IMG/VR virus record: IMGVR_UViG_3300032307_000095
Location: 1 to 62,271 of that record
Length of the DNA: 62,271 bases
Source: a virus
Direction: 5' to 3' (one strand)
Position 1 is the first letter of the stretch, and the number at the start of each line of letters is the position of its first letter. Positions 1 through 8,942 of this stretch are shown here, piece by piece. Position numbers and translations under genes: made by a program. The notes beneath the pieces are model-generated. The model was not told where the DNA came from. It saw only the letters and a program-made list of their open reading frames with translations, and did no database searches.

Positions 1-123
1 ACGGGACGCAGGCAGAAGCGACATTGAGGAGTTCTTTGCGCTTGAGAAGCTCAAGAAGCAGGAGAACGAGCTGCGGGAGATGATGATCTACCAAGGCCGA
101 GCAGGTATGTGGACAGACTGGCT
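1..123. repeat. Terminal direct repeat, left copy
   Basis: These 123 bases are identical to the last 123 of the window. A gene reads in frame through the join (62000 to 304), so this is most simply the overlap of a circularly closed assembly of a complete, circular or circularly permuted genome. A true short terminal repeat cannot be excluded from sequence alone. Confidence 0.95.
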
Positions 124-304
124 TCAATTCCAAAAGGAAGCCAAGCAAAAGCGGGATGCTGAAGAACGAGCAGAGTTACGCCGAGCAGCCGCACGAAGGG
201 CGAAGTTCTGGATGCTTGCTATGTGGACTGCCATCGGTGTACTGTTTACCGCAATGATGGCCGTCGGCATTTGGGTCGTCGAGCAAATCAAAGGTCATAA
301 GTGA
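1..304 (+). CDS. Membrane-anchored coiled-coil protein, 3' part of a junction-spanning gene
   Basis: This is the C-terminal part of a 150-residue protein that starts at 62000 and continues here after the contig is circularised; 62000 and codon 80-82 are in phase (76 codons). The central part is strongly charged and helical (Lys, Arg, Glu, Gln rich). One hydrophobic segment near the C-terminus (roughly 20 residues after AKFWMLAMW) ends in a short basic tail. It sits just upstream of the holin and downstream of two tiny membrane proteins, so a role in lysis (spanin or antiholin-like) or virion membrane attachment is possible but not shown. Family not recognised. Confidence 0.8.
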   Translation, partial: RDAGRSDIEEFFALEKLKKQENELREMMIYQGRAGMWTDWLQFQKEAKQKRDAEERAELRRAAARRAKFWMLAMWTAIGVLFTAMMAVGIWVVEQIKGHK

Positions 305-315
305 AAGGAATGTAA

Positions 316-819
316 ATGTTGTCTCTTATCTCAACCCTCGGAGGTCTGCTGATCTCCGGCCTGCCCAAGCTGCTGGAGTATTTCCAGAACAAGGCCGACC
401 AAAAGCACGAGCTGGCGCTGGCCCGAGTCCAGACCGAGCGGGAGCTGCAACTGGCCGCTGCTGGTTTTGCTGCACAAGCCCGTGTCGAAGAGATTCGCAC
501 CGAACAAGTGGCGATGGAGACCGAAGCCCGGATGACCGAGGCAGCTCTGGCCCACGACGCCAAGGTGCTTGAAAAAGCCTCCACATGGGTGTCCAGCTAC
601 GTGGGCACTGTTCGCCCCACGGTGACCTACATCTTCGTGCTGGAGTTGGTCTGCATCAACGCTTTCATGGCTTGGTATCTGTACCAGCAACCGGGCTTGA
701 TCAACAACATTGACGACGTGGTGCGCTATGCCGACCTGATCTTCTCCAGCGACGAGATGGCAATGCTCGGGGGCGTGATTGGCTACTGGTTTGGGTCAAG
801 AGGGTGGGCTAGAAAATGA
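316..819 (+). CDS. Holin, 3-TM (GTA-type) family
   Basis: This 167-residue protein has a short hydrophobic N-terminus, a long charged helical region (about residues 20-90), then two hydrophobic segments around residues 95-120 and 145-163. It ends in a GYWFGSRG motif typical of the three-TM holin family (HOLIN 3TMs / GTA holin). Holins permeabilise the inner membrane so endolysin can reach peptidoglycan. The lysozyme gene lies 0.7 kb downstream, which supports the call; only a homing-type endonuclease separates them. Its stop overlaps the start of that endonuclease (ATGA). Confidence 0.75.
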   Translation: MLSLISTLGGLLISGLPKLLEYFQNKADQKHELALARVQTERELQLAAAGFAAQARVEEIRTEQVAMETEARMTEAALAHDAKVLEKASTWVSSYVGTVRPTVTYIFVLELVCINAFMAWYLYQQPGLINNIDDVVRYADLIFSSDEMAMLGGVIGYWFGSRGWARK

Positions 820-1517
820 TTGGGGTCTACGCGATTGTCAACGTTGCAGCCCACAAGGCCTATGTTGGCAGCAGCAAGAACGTAAAGAAACGCTTTTTAT
901 GCCACGCATCTTTTTTGAAGCGCGGCAAGCACCACTGCCCACATCTTCAAAGTTCTTTTAGCCTGCACGGAGAAAAAAAGTTTCAGTTTCGTGTTCTTGC
1001 GGAATGCGCAACACGCGAAGAGGCGCAGGCACTTGAGCAGGCCATGCTTGATATTTGGCATGATGACTTCTACAACGCATCAAAAAGAGCAGATCATCTC
1101 CATCGGCTTGGTAGGCCGCTTGATCAGACCACAAAACAAAAGATTGGCATCAAGAACTCGGGCGCATTTAGATCGCCAGAGCAACGAAAGCTAATTTCAG
1201 AATCTTTGAAAAAACGTTATCAAGAGGGTATGCAAAGCCCGCAACTTGGACGAAAACATACCAACGAAGCAAAGGCCAAGATCAAAGCAAAACGTGCCAT
1301 CCAAGCTCCCACAAACCTTGGAAACGTGGCGTCTCAGGAAACCCGTCTAAAGCAGTCTTTGGCAAAAAAGGGCAATCGTTGCCGCGCAAAAACGGTATGC
1401 ACGGATACGGCGTGCTTTTTTGGACTTGATGTTGCAGCCCAGCACTACCAAGTATCAACACCCACTTTCCGCAGAATGATGCAACGGAACGGTTGGAGCT
1501 TTTATGAAAACCTCTGA
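816..1517 (+). CDS. GIY-YIG homing endonuclease
   Basis: The N-terminus has the GIY-YIG signature (GVYAI at residues 3-7, AYVG at 15-18) followed by a conserved Arg at about 26. The middle is Lys-rich with NUMOD3-like DNA-binding repeats, and the C-terminus has a helix-turn-helix-like segment around residues 205-228. Such free-standing enzymes cut one site in endonuclease-free relatives and are copied in by repair. It lies between holin and lysozyme, with 4-nt and 14-nt overlaps, so it appears inserted in the lysis cassette without breaking either gene. Mobility is inferred from the family. Confidence 0.85.
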   Translation: MIGVYAIVNVAAHKAYVGSSKNVKKRFLCHASFLKRGKHHCPHLQSSFSLHGEKKFQFRVLAECATREEAQALEQAMLDIWHDDFYNASKRADHLHRLGRPLDQTTKQKIGIKNSGAFRSPEQRKLISESLKKRYQEGMQSPQLGRKHTNEAKAKIKAKRAIQAPTNLGNVASQETRLKQSLAKKGNRCRAKTVCTDTACFFGLDVAAQHYQVSTPTFRRMMQRNGWSFYENL

Positions 1518-2010
1518 TGCTGGCTTGCATTTGATGCACAAGTTTGAAGGTTTTCGCAACCGGCCTTATTTGTGCCCGGCGCACATTTGGACTTGTGGAT
1601 GGGGAACCGTCTTATACCAAGATCAGATCAGGCTGCCAATGGTGCGCGTCGAAGGCAAGGACGTGCCTATGATTCGAAAAGAATACCCGCTACGCCCGGA
1701 GGATAACCGTGTCTGGTCCAAAGAAGAATTGGCTGAGATGTTCAAGGCTGACCTCGCAACTTTTGAGCGTGCTGTTTTACGACTTGTTCCCGGCGTTTCT
1801 GGGTATCAAGGCCGCTTTGACGCTCTGGTATGTCTGGCCTATAACATAGGCAGCGGCAACCTCCAACGCAGCACGATCCGCATGAGAGCCAACCGGGGCG
1901 ACTGGGAGGGTGCAGCCGACGCATTCCGGGCTTGGACCAAGGGCGGGGGTAAAGTCCTGCCGGGACTCGTCAAGCGCCGGGAAGCCGAGATTGCGCTGTT
2001 CCTAAGTTAA
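1504..2010 (+). CDS. Endolysin, GH24 (T4-type) lysozyme
   Basis: This 168-residue protein is a lysozyme of glycoside hydrolase family 24, cutting the MurNAc-GlcNAc bond of peptidoglycan. The catalytic triad pattern E-x8-C-x5-T is seen at Glu15, Cys24 and Thr30, followed by GWG. The C-terminal domain carries the conserved F-D-A-L-V-x-L-A-Y-N-I-G block. Length is normal for phage lysozymes. There is no signal peptide, consistent with dependence on the upstream holin. The ATG lies inside the last codons of the GIY-YIG gene. Confidence 0.93.
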   Translation: MKTSDAGLHLMHKFEGFRNRPYLCPAHIWTCGWGTVLYQDQIRLPMVRVEGKDVPMIRKEYPLRPEDNRVWSKEELAEMFKADLATFERAVLRLVPGVSGYQGRFDALVCLAYNIGSGNLQRSTIRMRANRGDWEGAADAFRAWTKGGGKVLPGLVKRREAEIALFLS

Positions 2011-2041
2011 GTGCGAAAATGTCGCAAAACTGAGGTAAACC

Positions 2042-3949
2042 ATGCCCCTGAAGTCCATACTGTTCCGACCCGGCGTAAATCGGGAAAACACCCGCTACGC
2101 CTCTGAGGCAATCGGTGCGGTGACTGCGTCCACGCAAGTTGCTGGGGGTTGGTACGAATCCGAGAAGGTGCGTTTTCGCGCAGGTACGCCAGAAAAGATT
2201 GGTGGGTGGCAGCGCATTTCGGCAAACACGTTCCTTGGTGTGTGCCGCTCTCTGTGGAACTGGGTGACTCTTGGTGTACTGAACCTTGTTGGCGTCGGTA
2301 CAAACCTGAAGTTTTACATCGAGCGCGGCGGTGCGTATTACGACATCACCCCAATACGAGATACAGCCACCCTGACCAACCCGTTTACTGCAACCAACGG
2401 CTCCCCAATTATCACTGTCGCAGATACGTCGCATGGCTGTGTAACCGGGGATTTTGTGACGTTCAGCGGCTCTACGGGCTTGGGCGGCAACATCACGGCG
2501 GACGTGCTCAACCGAGAGTTTCAAATCACATTGGTAAGCGGCAATGCTTACACAATCAATGTTGGCGTTAATGCTAACGCCACGGATGTATCGGGCTCTC
2601 CCGGTGGCGGCACGGTAACAGCCGCGTATCAAATTAATGTCGGCCCTGAGTTTCAGATTCCAACTACCGGTTGGGGTTCGGGCACTTGGAGCACGGGCAC
2701 TTGGGGTACTGGTGGAACCTCCCAAGCCCCCTTGCGTCTTTGGAGTCAGATTAACTTTGGCGAAGATTTGGTTTTTGCGCCTCGTGACGGCCCAATTTAC
2801 TACTGGGATGCCACCGACGGGATTGAAACCCGTGGGGTTCTGCTGTCCTCTTTGGACGATGCGTCGGATGTGCCGACCGTGCAGAAGTTCATCTTTGTGT
2901 CAGACATCAGCCGATTTGTGTTTGCGTTTGGGTGTAACGAGATCGGCAGTGCGGTTCAAAACCCCATGCTGATTCGCTGGTCTGACCAAGAGTCCGCCGA
3001 AGTTTGGACGCCATCCCCTACGGGTCAGGCTGGAAGCATTCAGTTGTCTGATGGCTCTGAGTTGGTAACCTGCTTGCAAACCCGGCAGGAAATCGTGGTG
3101 TGGACGGACTCAGCCATTTACTCAATCCAGTACGTGGGTGTGCCTGCGGTTTGGAGCACTCAGCTTTTAGCAAGCAACATTTCAATCTATGGGCCAAACG
3201 CAAAAGCCGTGGCCTCTGGCGTTATTTACTGGATGGGTGTGGACAAGTTCTACAAGTACGATGGTCGCACTCAAACCCTGCGCTGCGATCTACGGCAGTA
3301 CATCTTCAGTGACATTAACCAGTCCCAAAACCAGCAAGTGTTTGCCAGCACGAACGAGGGCTTCAATGAGGTCTGGTGGTTCTACTGCTCCTCTGGAAGC
3401 ACTGTGGTGGACAAGTATGTGGTGTACAACTACGCGGAGGACATTTGGTACTACGGCACGATGGGCCGTACGGCGTGGCTGGACTCTGGACTGCGCGACT
3501 ATCCACTGGCCGCAACGTACAGCCGCAATCTGGTGAACCACGAACAAGGCGTGGATGACAATGAAACAGCTACTCCTTTGCCTATTGCGGCGTCAATTGG
3601 CTCGTCTGAGTTTGATATTGATGACGGGCACAACTTTGGCTTTATTTGGCGCGTACTGCCGGACTTGACATTCCGGGGGTCTACGGGAAACCTGACACCG
3701 CAGTGCACTATGACACTGATCCCTTTGCGCAACTCTGGCTCGGGGTTTACAACTCCAGCCTCTACAAACGGCACCAGCTCTGCGGAAATTCAACGCATCG
3801 CTACAGCTCCAATTGAGGAGTTTACGGGTCAGGTTTACATTCGTGTGCGCGGCAGGCAGCTCATCTTTAAGGTGGACTCCAACCGATTGGGTACTGCATG
3901 GCAGCTTGGTGCGCCTCGGATCGACATCAAATCTGACGGACGCAGATGA
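2042..3949 (+). CDS. Large tail/DNA-stabilisation-like structural protein
   Basis: This 635-residue protein opens with a segment (gVNRENTRY, then WYESEKVRFR and PEKIGGWQ) typical of podovirus tail proteins related to the P22 packaged-DNA stabilisation protein, which forms part of the tail below the portal. The remainder is beta-rich with many Gly, Thr and Ser. It contains a Gly-Trp-Thr repeat near residues 205-222 (GWGSGTW, STGTWGTGG) that resembles two copies of GWGxGTWGSNAWGG in the protein at 56041-56952. Family assignment is by general resemblance; a virion tail role is well supported by position before the ejection-protein cluster. Confidence 0.6.
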   Translation: MPLKSILFRPGVNRENTRYASEAIGAVTASTQVAGGWYESEKVRFRAGTPEKIGGWQRISANTFLGVCRSLWNWVTLGVLNLVGVGTNLKFYIERGGAYYDITPIRDTATLTNPFTATNGSPIITVADTSHGCVTGDFVTFSGSTGLGGNITADVLNREFQITLVSGNAYTINVGVNANATDVSGSPGGGTVTAAYQINVGPEFQIPTTGWGSGTWSTGTWGTGGTSQAPLRLWSQINFGEDLVFAPRDGPIYYWDATDGIETRGVLLSSLDDASDVPTVQKFIFVSDISRFVFAFGCNEIGSAVQNPMLIRWSDQESAEVWTPSPTGQAGSIQLSDGSELVTCLQTRQEIVVWTDSAIYSIQYVGVPAVWSTQLLASNISIYGPNAKAVASGVIYWMGVDKFYKYDGRTQTLRCDLRQYIFSDINQSQNQQVFASTNEGFNEVWWFYCSSGSTVVDKYVVYNYAEDIWYYGTMGRTAWLDSGLRDYPLAATYSRNLVNHEQGVDDNETATPLPIAASIGSSEFDIDDGHNFGFIWRVLPDLTFRGSTGNLTPQCTMTLIPLRNSGSGFTTPASTNGTSSAEIQRIATAPIEEFTGQVYIRVRGRQLIFKVDSNRLGTAWQLGAPRIDIKSDGRR

Positions 3950-4590
3950 CACAACTTCAGCAAACAGCAGTACCGAACCTGCCGCTGTCGCCGGAACAGT
4001 TTGGGCGGTCCTATCAGGATCAGCTCAATAACATTCTGCGCCTGTATTTCAACCTGCTCAATGGCAATGTCAACAGCCTGATTGGCCCCAATGGTGGTCA
4101 GTATGTAGACTGCCCGAACGGTTTATTTTTCAGCACCACAGATCAGCCGATTGTTTCTGCGAACGTGGCTCAGCCAATCGACTTCCCGCTGGAGTATCTA
4201 AACAACGCCGTGTATGTAAACGCAGGGACGGAAAGCCGCATATATGTAGATATTCCCGGTGTGTACAACTTTCAGTTCTCCGGGCAGCTTCGCAGCGGGT
4301 CGAGCAGCGCAAAGCAGGTCTACATTTGGATCAGACGCAATACGACCGACATCGGCTACTCCACCCACCAGTACACGCTGTCCGGCAGCAATACGCACCT
4401 GAACATCTCTTGGAACTTCAATATCGACCTTGATGAAGGCGAGTACATCGAGATGCGCTGGACCGCTGATGACACCAATGTTGTCTTGGAAGCTACGGCT
4501 CCAACAGCACCGCATCCGGGTATGCCGTCGGCGGTCATAGCTGTAAACTTCGTTGCGCCGCTGCCAGTTCCACGGCCCACCCCACCGTAA
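3946..4590 (+). CDS. Hypothetical virion protein
   Basis: This 214-residue protein overlaps the preceding structural gene by 4 nt (ATGA) and is followed 9 bp later by the next structural gene. The sequence is beta-rich and ends in a proline-rich tail (PLPVPRPTPP). The first 40 residues are polar and Gln/Asn-rich; the rest looks like a jelly-roll-type beta domain (VYNFQFSGQL, KQVYIWIRRN, YIEMRWTADD), as in phage fibre or baseplate head-binding proteins. No enzymatic motif is visible. Confidence 0.75.
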   Translation: MTQLQQTAVPNLPLSPEQFGRSYQDQLNNILRLYFNLLNGNVNSLIGPNGGQYVDCPNGLFFSTTDQPIVSANVAQPIDFPLEYLNNAVYVNAGTESRIYVDIPGVYNFQFSGQLRSGSSSAKQVYIWIRRNTTDIGYSTHQYTLSGSNTHLNISWNFNIDLDEGEYIEMRWTADDTNVVLEATAPTAPHPGMPSAVIAVNFVAPLPVPRPTPP

Positions 4591-4599
4591 GGACAAGAA

Positions 4600-7407
4600 A
4601 TGTCTACAAGATTTACAGATGCACAGGTTGCGTCGTACATTCAAAACAACGCACTAAGCGGCTCAGGACTTCAAGCTGCCGCGCAAGCCTTTCAGCTCGA
4701 CCCAGCGCAAGTGGCAAGGGCGCAGAGTCTTCTTTCCTCTGGTGACGCTTCTGTCGCAGCCGCAAGCAACGCATACAACCAGCAAGTGGCTGGTCGCCCA
4801 GACTTGGTTGCACAAAATCTGGCAACGTATAACCCAGCTACAGGCACTGGAAGCATTGTCCAGCCGGTAGCGGCAACAGCGGCTCCTGTTGTGACAACCG
4901 CTGCAGCAAACAATACCGCCAAAACGACGACCGCTCCCAGCCTTATTGGAGATGTTGCAAGCGCAGCAAACGTGCATTTGGCAAGGCCCAACATCAAAGA
5001 GTTCATGGATGCAACGGGCGCTGACTTCACCACTGCCTCAAACACCATATACGGAAACATTGGTGCAAACCTTGATACGCGCAATTGGAGTGCCATCATG
5101 GCATCCAGCAACCCTGCTGAAGCAGCAAGGCAAGCAACCATACAAATGTATTCTGATCCAAACTATCGGGAGGCGAATACTCGGCACGTTGTTGCTCAGG
5201 GCTATACCCCGGAAGGAGCTGCGAGCACCTACAGTCAAGTTTTGGATAGGGTTAAAGCGCCTATAACCTCAGGCACTGGCGTAGCGTCACTTGGTCAGAA
5301 CGTTAATACGGGTAGCGGAACGACTGGAGTAGCTAAAGATGGTGGTTACACGGGTGGTGCCACGCCAGTGGGGATGGGCATAGCTGCGAGTGAGCCACTG
5401 TACAAAAGCCTCACAGCAAATAGCACGTCAGACGACATTGCTCGGGCCTACTACCAATTAACAAGCGGCGCTGGTGGGGATACTCAAGCAAACCAGCAAG
5501 AAGCCGTTGCGTATCTCAAGAAATTGGGTATTTCTGACCCGATGATCGAGAGCGGCTACAAAGACTACAGAGAAATGGCTGGACTGAAGTCCAGCTTTGG
5601 GTTGACCGATGCTGCAGCCGCCCCCACCACGGAGGGCATTCTGTCTGGGTTCAAGTACGCAAACGAAAATGGTCTTGACGAAAACACCATGAAGCAGGTG
5701 TTGGGCAATGACGCTTTCAACACGTACAAGACTGGGTTTGCCGACTACGCCAAAACCGGGATTGCTAACATCCTTGCCGACAAGCAACTGTCCTTTGATG
5801 AGGCGCGTACTGCGGTTAAGTTCGGTCGTGACTACGGCTACGATGCGCAGAAGCTGGCTGACCTGACGGGCACAGACAAAAAGGTGTTCGACGCCATATT
5901 CAAAAACTACGACGACAGAACAAACCAAATCGTTGATAGCGTGCTTGGGGCTGAAGACGTCAAGACTCAAGACGATCAAGTTGTCCGAGCTTTGGCTCTG
6001 CAGCAAAAGTTTGGCTTTACCGATGAAGACTTGGCAAAAGCTACCGACCTTTCTGTGGATCAAGTAAAAGGGTTCTTGAACCCAGTCAGAAACTTTGAAA
6101 CCGAGTTCCGCAAAGTCCTGACCAACACTGACGCTACAACAGCAGACATCAAAAAGTTTGCCGAGGATGCCCGGTCTAACGGTGCAGTATCTCAGTTGTA
6201 TAGCAAGGGTCTTAATGACTTGGATACAAAAATCACGGAGCTGGAAGACAGGTGGAAGGACTACGGCGGGGTAGACCCATTTCAAGCTCAGCGCGTCTAT
6301 GACCAGCTTGATGCGCAGCGCAAAGCGATTAATAACCCAAACCTGTTCCGTGGCTCATTCGCCGACCCCATGAAAACAGCCGCCACTCTGGCTAAGCTGG
6401 GCATCGACACGCTTGCAGACATCGGCCAGAAGGAAAAGTTTGAGGCTGTACCTGCGGAGAAGCGCCACTTTGCGCCAGATGGCACACCCGTACAGGACTT
6501 TGGCAACGGCACGTTTGGAGTTGCGGACGGCGAGGGCGGCTACTCGTCTGTAGTGCCCAAGAACCAAGTCAAAACTGTGTATGGCCGCACCGAGTCCACT
6601 CTCAATCCTGATGGTGAGACTTCTACCAGCACATTCGTTGAGATACCCGAAAGCGAAATAGACAAGGACGGCAACTACCAGCAAAAGATTGGCACTGTTG
6701 CCATCGACAAAGACACGGGCAAAGAGATTGCTGGCGTAGACGGAACCATCGACGCAGAAAAAAGCGGCAGGTGGAACAACAGAAAGCGCAACGAGCTGAA
6801 CGTCGGGTTTACCAAAGAAGGTGTTCCCGTTCTGTATTCGACGCAGGAAAAGACAGGCTTCGGCGCACTCGTGCAAGACCTCGCACCGATCATTTCTATG
6901 GCGCTGCCGTTTGTGCTGCCCGGCGTGGGCGCTGCATTGAGTAGTGGGCTGGCAAGCGCTGGCGGGTCCGCTCTGGCTACGGGTTCTCTGGCAAACGCAG
7001 CGCTGACTCAGGGTATTTTGAGTGGCGGCATGACCGCGCTTGGCGGCGGTCAGTTTGAAAAGGGCTTCCTCGGTGGTGCTGTGTCTCCCTTTGTGAGCTC
7101 AGGCATCTCAAACCTCCTGCCGACTGGTATGAACCCAGACTTGGCTAAAGCTATCACAGGGGCTGGAACCGGGGCGGTGAGGGGTGCGCTCCAAGGTAAT
7201 GCCAACTTTGGGGATTTACTCCAGACCGGCATTCTGGAGGGCGTCTCAAATTACGGTCTAAACACAGCTTTGGGTAGTTCCGGTTTGACCCCACAACAGT
7301 TAAACTTTGCCACAGGGATTGCGGTGCCGCTGCTCCAAGGCGAGAAAGTCAACCCAATCAAGGTGTTTGGTACGGCAGCAAACTACCTCTCATCGCAACC
7401 GAGATAA
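4600..7407 (+). CDS. Large internal-virion-like protein
   Basis: This 935-residue protein lies first in a run of five large genes of ejection-protein type. The first 250 residues are Ala/Thr/Gln-rich. The middle (about 280-560) is helical with repeats suggesting a solenoid. The C-terminal 170 residues are hydrophobic and Gly/Ala-rich (for example GALVQDLAPIISMALPFVL, then Gly-rich stretches), compatible with membrane insertion during DNA ejection. No catalytic motif was found. RBS AAGGACAAGAA precedes the ATG. Confidence 0.65.
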   Translation: MSTRFTDAQVASYIQNNALSGSGLQAAAQAFQLDPAQVARAQSLLSSGDASVAAASNAYNQQVAGRPDLVAQNLATYNPATGTGSIVQPVAATAAPVVTTAAANNTAKTTTAPSLIGDVASAANVHLARPNIKEFMDATGADFTTASNTIYGNIGANLDTRNWSAIMASSNPAEAARQATIQMYSDPNYREANTRHVVAQGYTPEGAASTYSQVLDRVKAPITSGTGVASLGQNVNTGSGTTGVAKDGGYTGGATPVGMGIAASEPLYKSLTANSTSDDIARAYYQLTSGAGGDTQANQQEAVAYLKKLGISDPMIESGYKDYREMAGLKSSFGLTDAAAAPTTEGILSGFKYANENGLDENTMKQVLGNDAFNTYKTGFADYAKTGIANILADKQLSFDEARTAVKFGRDYGYDAQKLADLTGTDKKVFDAIFKNYDDRTNQIVDSVLGAEDVKTQDDQVVRALALQQKFGFTDEDLAKATDLSVDQVKGFLNPVRNFETEFRKVLTNTDATTADIKKFAEDARSNGAVSQLYSKGLNDLDTKITELEDRWKDYGGVDPFQAQRVYDQLDAQRKAINNPNLFRGSFADPMKTAATLAKLGIDTLADIGQKEKFEAVPAEKRHFAPDGTPVQDFGNGTFGVADGEGGYSSVVPKNQVKTVYGRTESTLNPDGETSTSTFVEIPESEIDKDGNYQQKIGTVAIDKDTGKEIAGVDGTIDAEKSGRWNNRKRNELNVGFTKEGVPVLYSTQEKTGFGALVQDLAPIISMALPFVLPGVGAALSSGLASAGGSALATGSLANAALTQGILSGGMTALGGGQFEKGFLGGAVSPFVSSGISNLLPTGMNPDLAKAITGAGTGAVRGALQGNANFGDLLQTGILEGVSNYGLNTALGSSGLTPQQLNFATGIAVPLLQGEKVNPIKVFGTAANYLSSQPR

Positions 7408-7418
7408 GGAAAAACACC

Positions 7419-8933
7419 ATGAGCGATTACGCTTTCAGCTATGACGACCTCGACAGCATGATCGACTCGGCGTCGAGCGATTTTGATTTCAGCAACTACT
7501 TCACTGACGGTGGCGAAAACTTTGATTTCGGTACGCTCGACTCAAACGCTTTTAGCTTTGATGACCTCGACTCGATGCTGGCTGATTTTTCCAACGTTGA
7601 TTTTGGCAGTAACTTCGACCTTGGTTCGTTTGAAGACTTGGCTGCGGTTGAGGGCTTGGACCTTGGTTCTGCTTTGGGTGGTGGCGACACTGGCCTTTCC
7701 AGAAGCCTGAGCAACATCGATCTCTCCAGCGGAATGGACCTTGGTGGTCTTGGCCTCACACCCACTGGTCGTGGGCAGATGTCTATCCGGGACCCCGAAA
7801 CCGGTGCAACCGGCCTGACTGCAGAAGGCTTCACGAGCCTTAAAGACTTGCTTGGCTCAGGCACGGCAGAAGAGATTGCACGCTACACACCCGGAACCGC
7901 AGACTACTCCATTCGTTCGGGCCTTGAGACCGCTGACGGTCAGGGCTTGTCTACGGACGCCACTCGCGGCATGGGGCTTGACTTTATGGGCGGCGGTCAA
8001 GGCATCTCCAAGTACATACCTGCCGAGTACGGTAGCAGCGTGCTGGAAGACTTGATTAGAAACAATCCGGGTAAATTTGACTCAATCGAAGACTACGTCA
8101 ACAACACTATTTTTGGCGACAGAGGTTTGACCCCATTCAGAGGTACAGGGGGTACGTTGTCTCAGACTGGATTCCTGTCGCAGAGCAGTGCTCAGAATCC
8201 CTTGGGCGCAAAGTATTCACTCGGCGATCCAAAGTCGCTCATCAATCGCCCATCTATTACAGGGCAGCAGGCCACAGTGTCTCCCGACCGCACTGTGATT
8301 AACAATGGTGACGGCACGTACAAAGTTGTAACTGTCGGTGATGACGGCAAAGTAATCACGAAAACTATCGACAACACCAAAACAATCGATAACACCAAAA
8401 CAACCACCACGCCCGGCGGCAGAACAAACACTCAGCAAGGCGGTTTGGGTGCGCTGCTCCCTCTGTTGCTGGCCCTGCTGGCGATGAATCGAGGTGGTGG
8501 CAGCGGCGAGAGCAAAGGCACGGTTATTCCCGGTCTGACAGCTACGCAAAGACAGACTCCCTACGCCCAGCAGCAACGCGCTCCGGGCTACCGTCCGGGC
8601 CAAGGCGGGGTCACTTACTTCGACCAGACCCAATACGCCCCAAGGATGGCTGCTGGTGGTGGGATTGCTCGACTGCTTGACGGTCCCGGCGACGGTGTAT
8701 CTGACAGCATCCCTGCGGTAATCGACGATGAAGGTATGGCCGGTGGCGGTCAGCCCGCCAAGCTCGCTCGTGGGGAGTATGTGATTGACGCACGCACTGT
8801 TGCCGCTCTGGGCAACGGATCGACTGACGCAGGAGCCGAAAGACTCGATAAAATGCGCAAAGACATCCTGCGTGACGACAGAAAAGCTGGGGTCGGCAAA
8901 GACTCTAAAGCCTACCGCCACCTGCTGGCATAA
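7419..8933 (+). CDS. Internal-virion-like protein with Asp/Phe-rich N-terminal repeats
   Basis: The first 90 residues of this 504-residue protein are an acidic, Phe-rich array with repeated SYDDLDSMID / SFDDLDSMLAD units. The centre carries a short exact duplication (TIDNTKTIDNTK). A hydrophobic Leu stretch (GALLPLLLALLAM) follows. The C-terminal 110 residues contain GPGDGVSDSIPAVID and LARGEYVIDARTVAALGNGS, a block recurrent in podovirus structural proteins but of unknown function. It is bracketed by other large structural genes, so virion location is likely. Confidence 0.65.
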   Translation: MSDYAFSYDDLDSMIDSASSDFDFSNYFTDGGENFDFGTLDSNAFSFDDLDSMLADFSNVDFGSNFDLGSFEDLAAVEGLDLGSALGGGDTGLSRSLSNIDLSSGMDLGGLGLTPTGRGQMSIRDPETGATGLTAEGFTSLKDLLGSGTAEEIARYTPGTADYSIRSGLETADGQGLSTDATRGMGLDFMGGGQGISKYIPAEYGSSVLEDLIRNNPGKFDSIEDYVNNTIFGDRGLTPFRGTGGTLSQTGFLSQSSAQNPLGAKYSLGDPKSLINRPSITGQQATVSPDRTVINNGDGTYKVVTVGDDGKVITKTIDNTKTIDNTKTTTTPGGRTNTQQGGLGALLPLLLALLAMNRGGGSGESKGTVIPGLTATQRQTPYAQQQRAPGYRPGQGGVTYFDQTQYAPRMAAGGGIARLLDGPGDGVSDSIPAVIDDEGMAGGGQPAKLARGEYVIDARTVAALGNGSTDAGAERLDKMRKDILRDDRKAGVGKDSKAYRHLLA

Positions 8934-8942
8934 GGAAACAAA

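Noticed and set aside
1970-2725. 251-codon minus-strand frame opposite the lysozyme end and tail gene
   Set aside because: It spans two real plus-strand genes and looks random.
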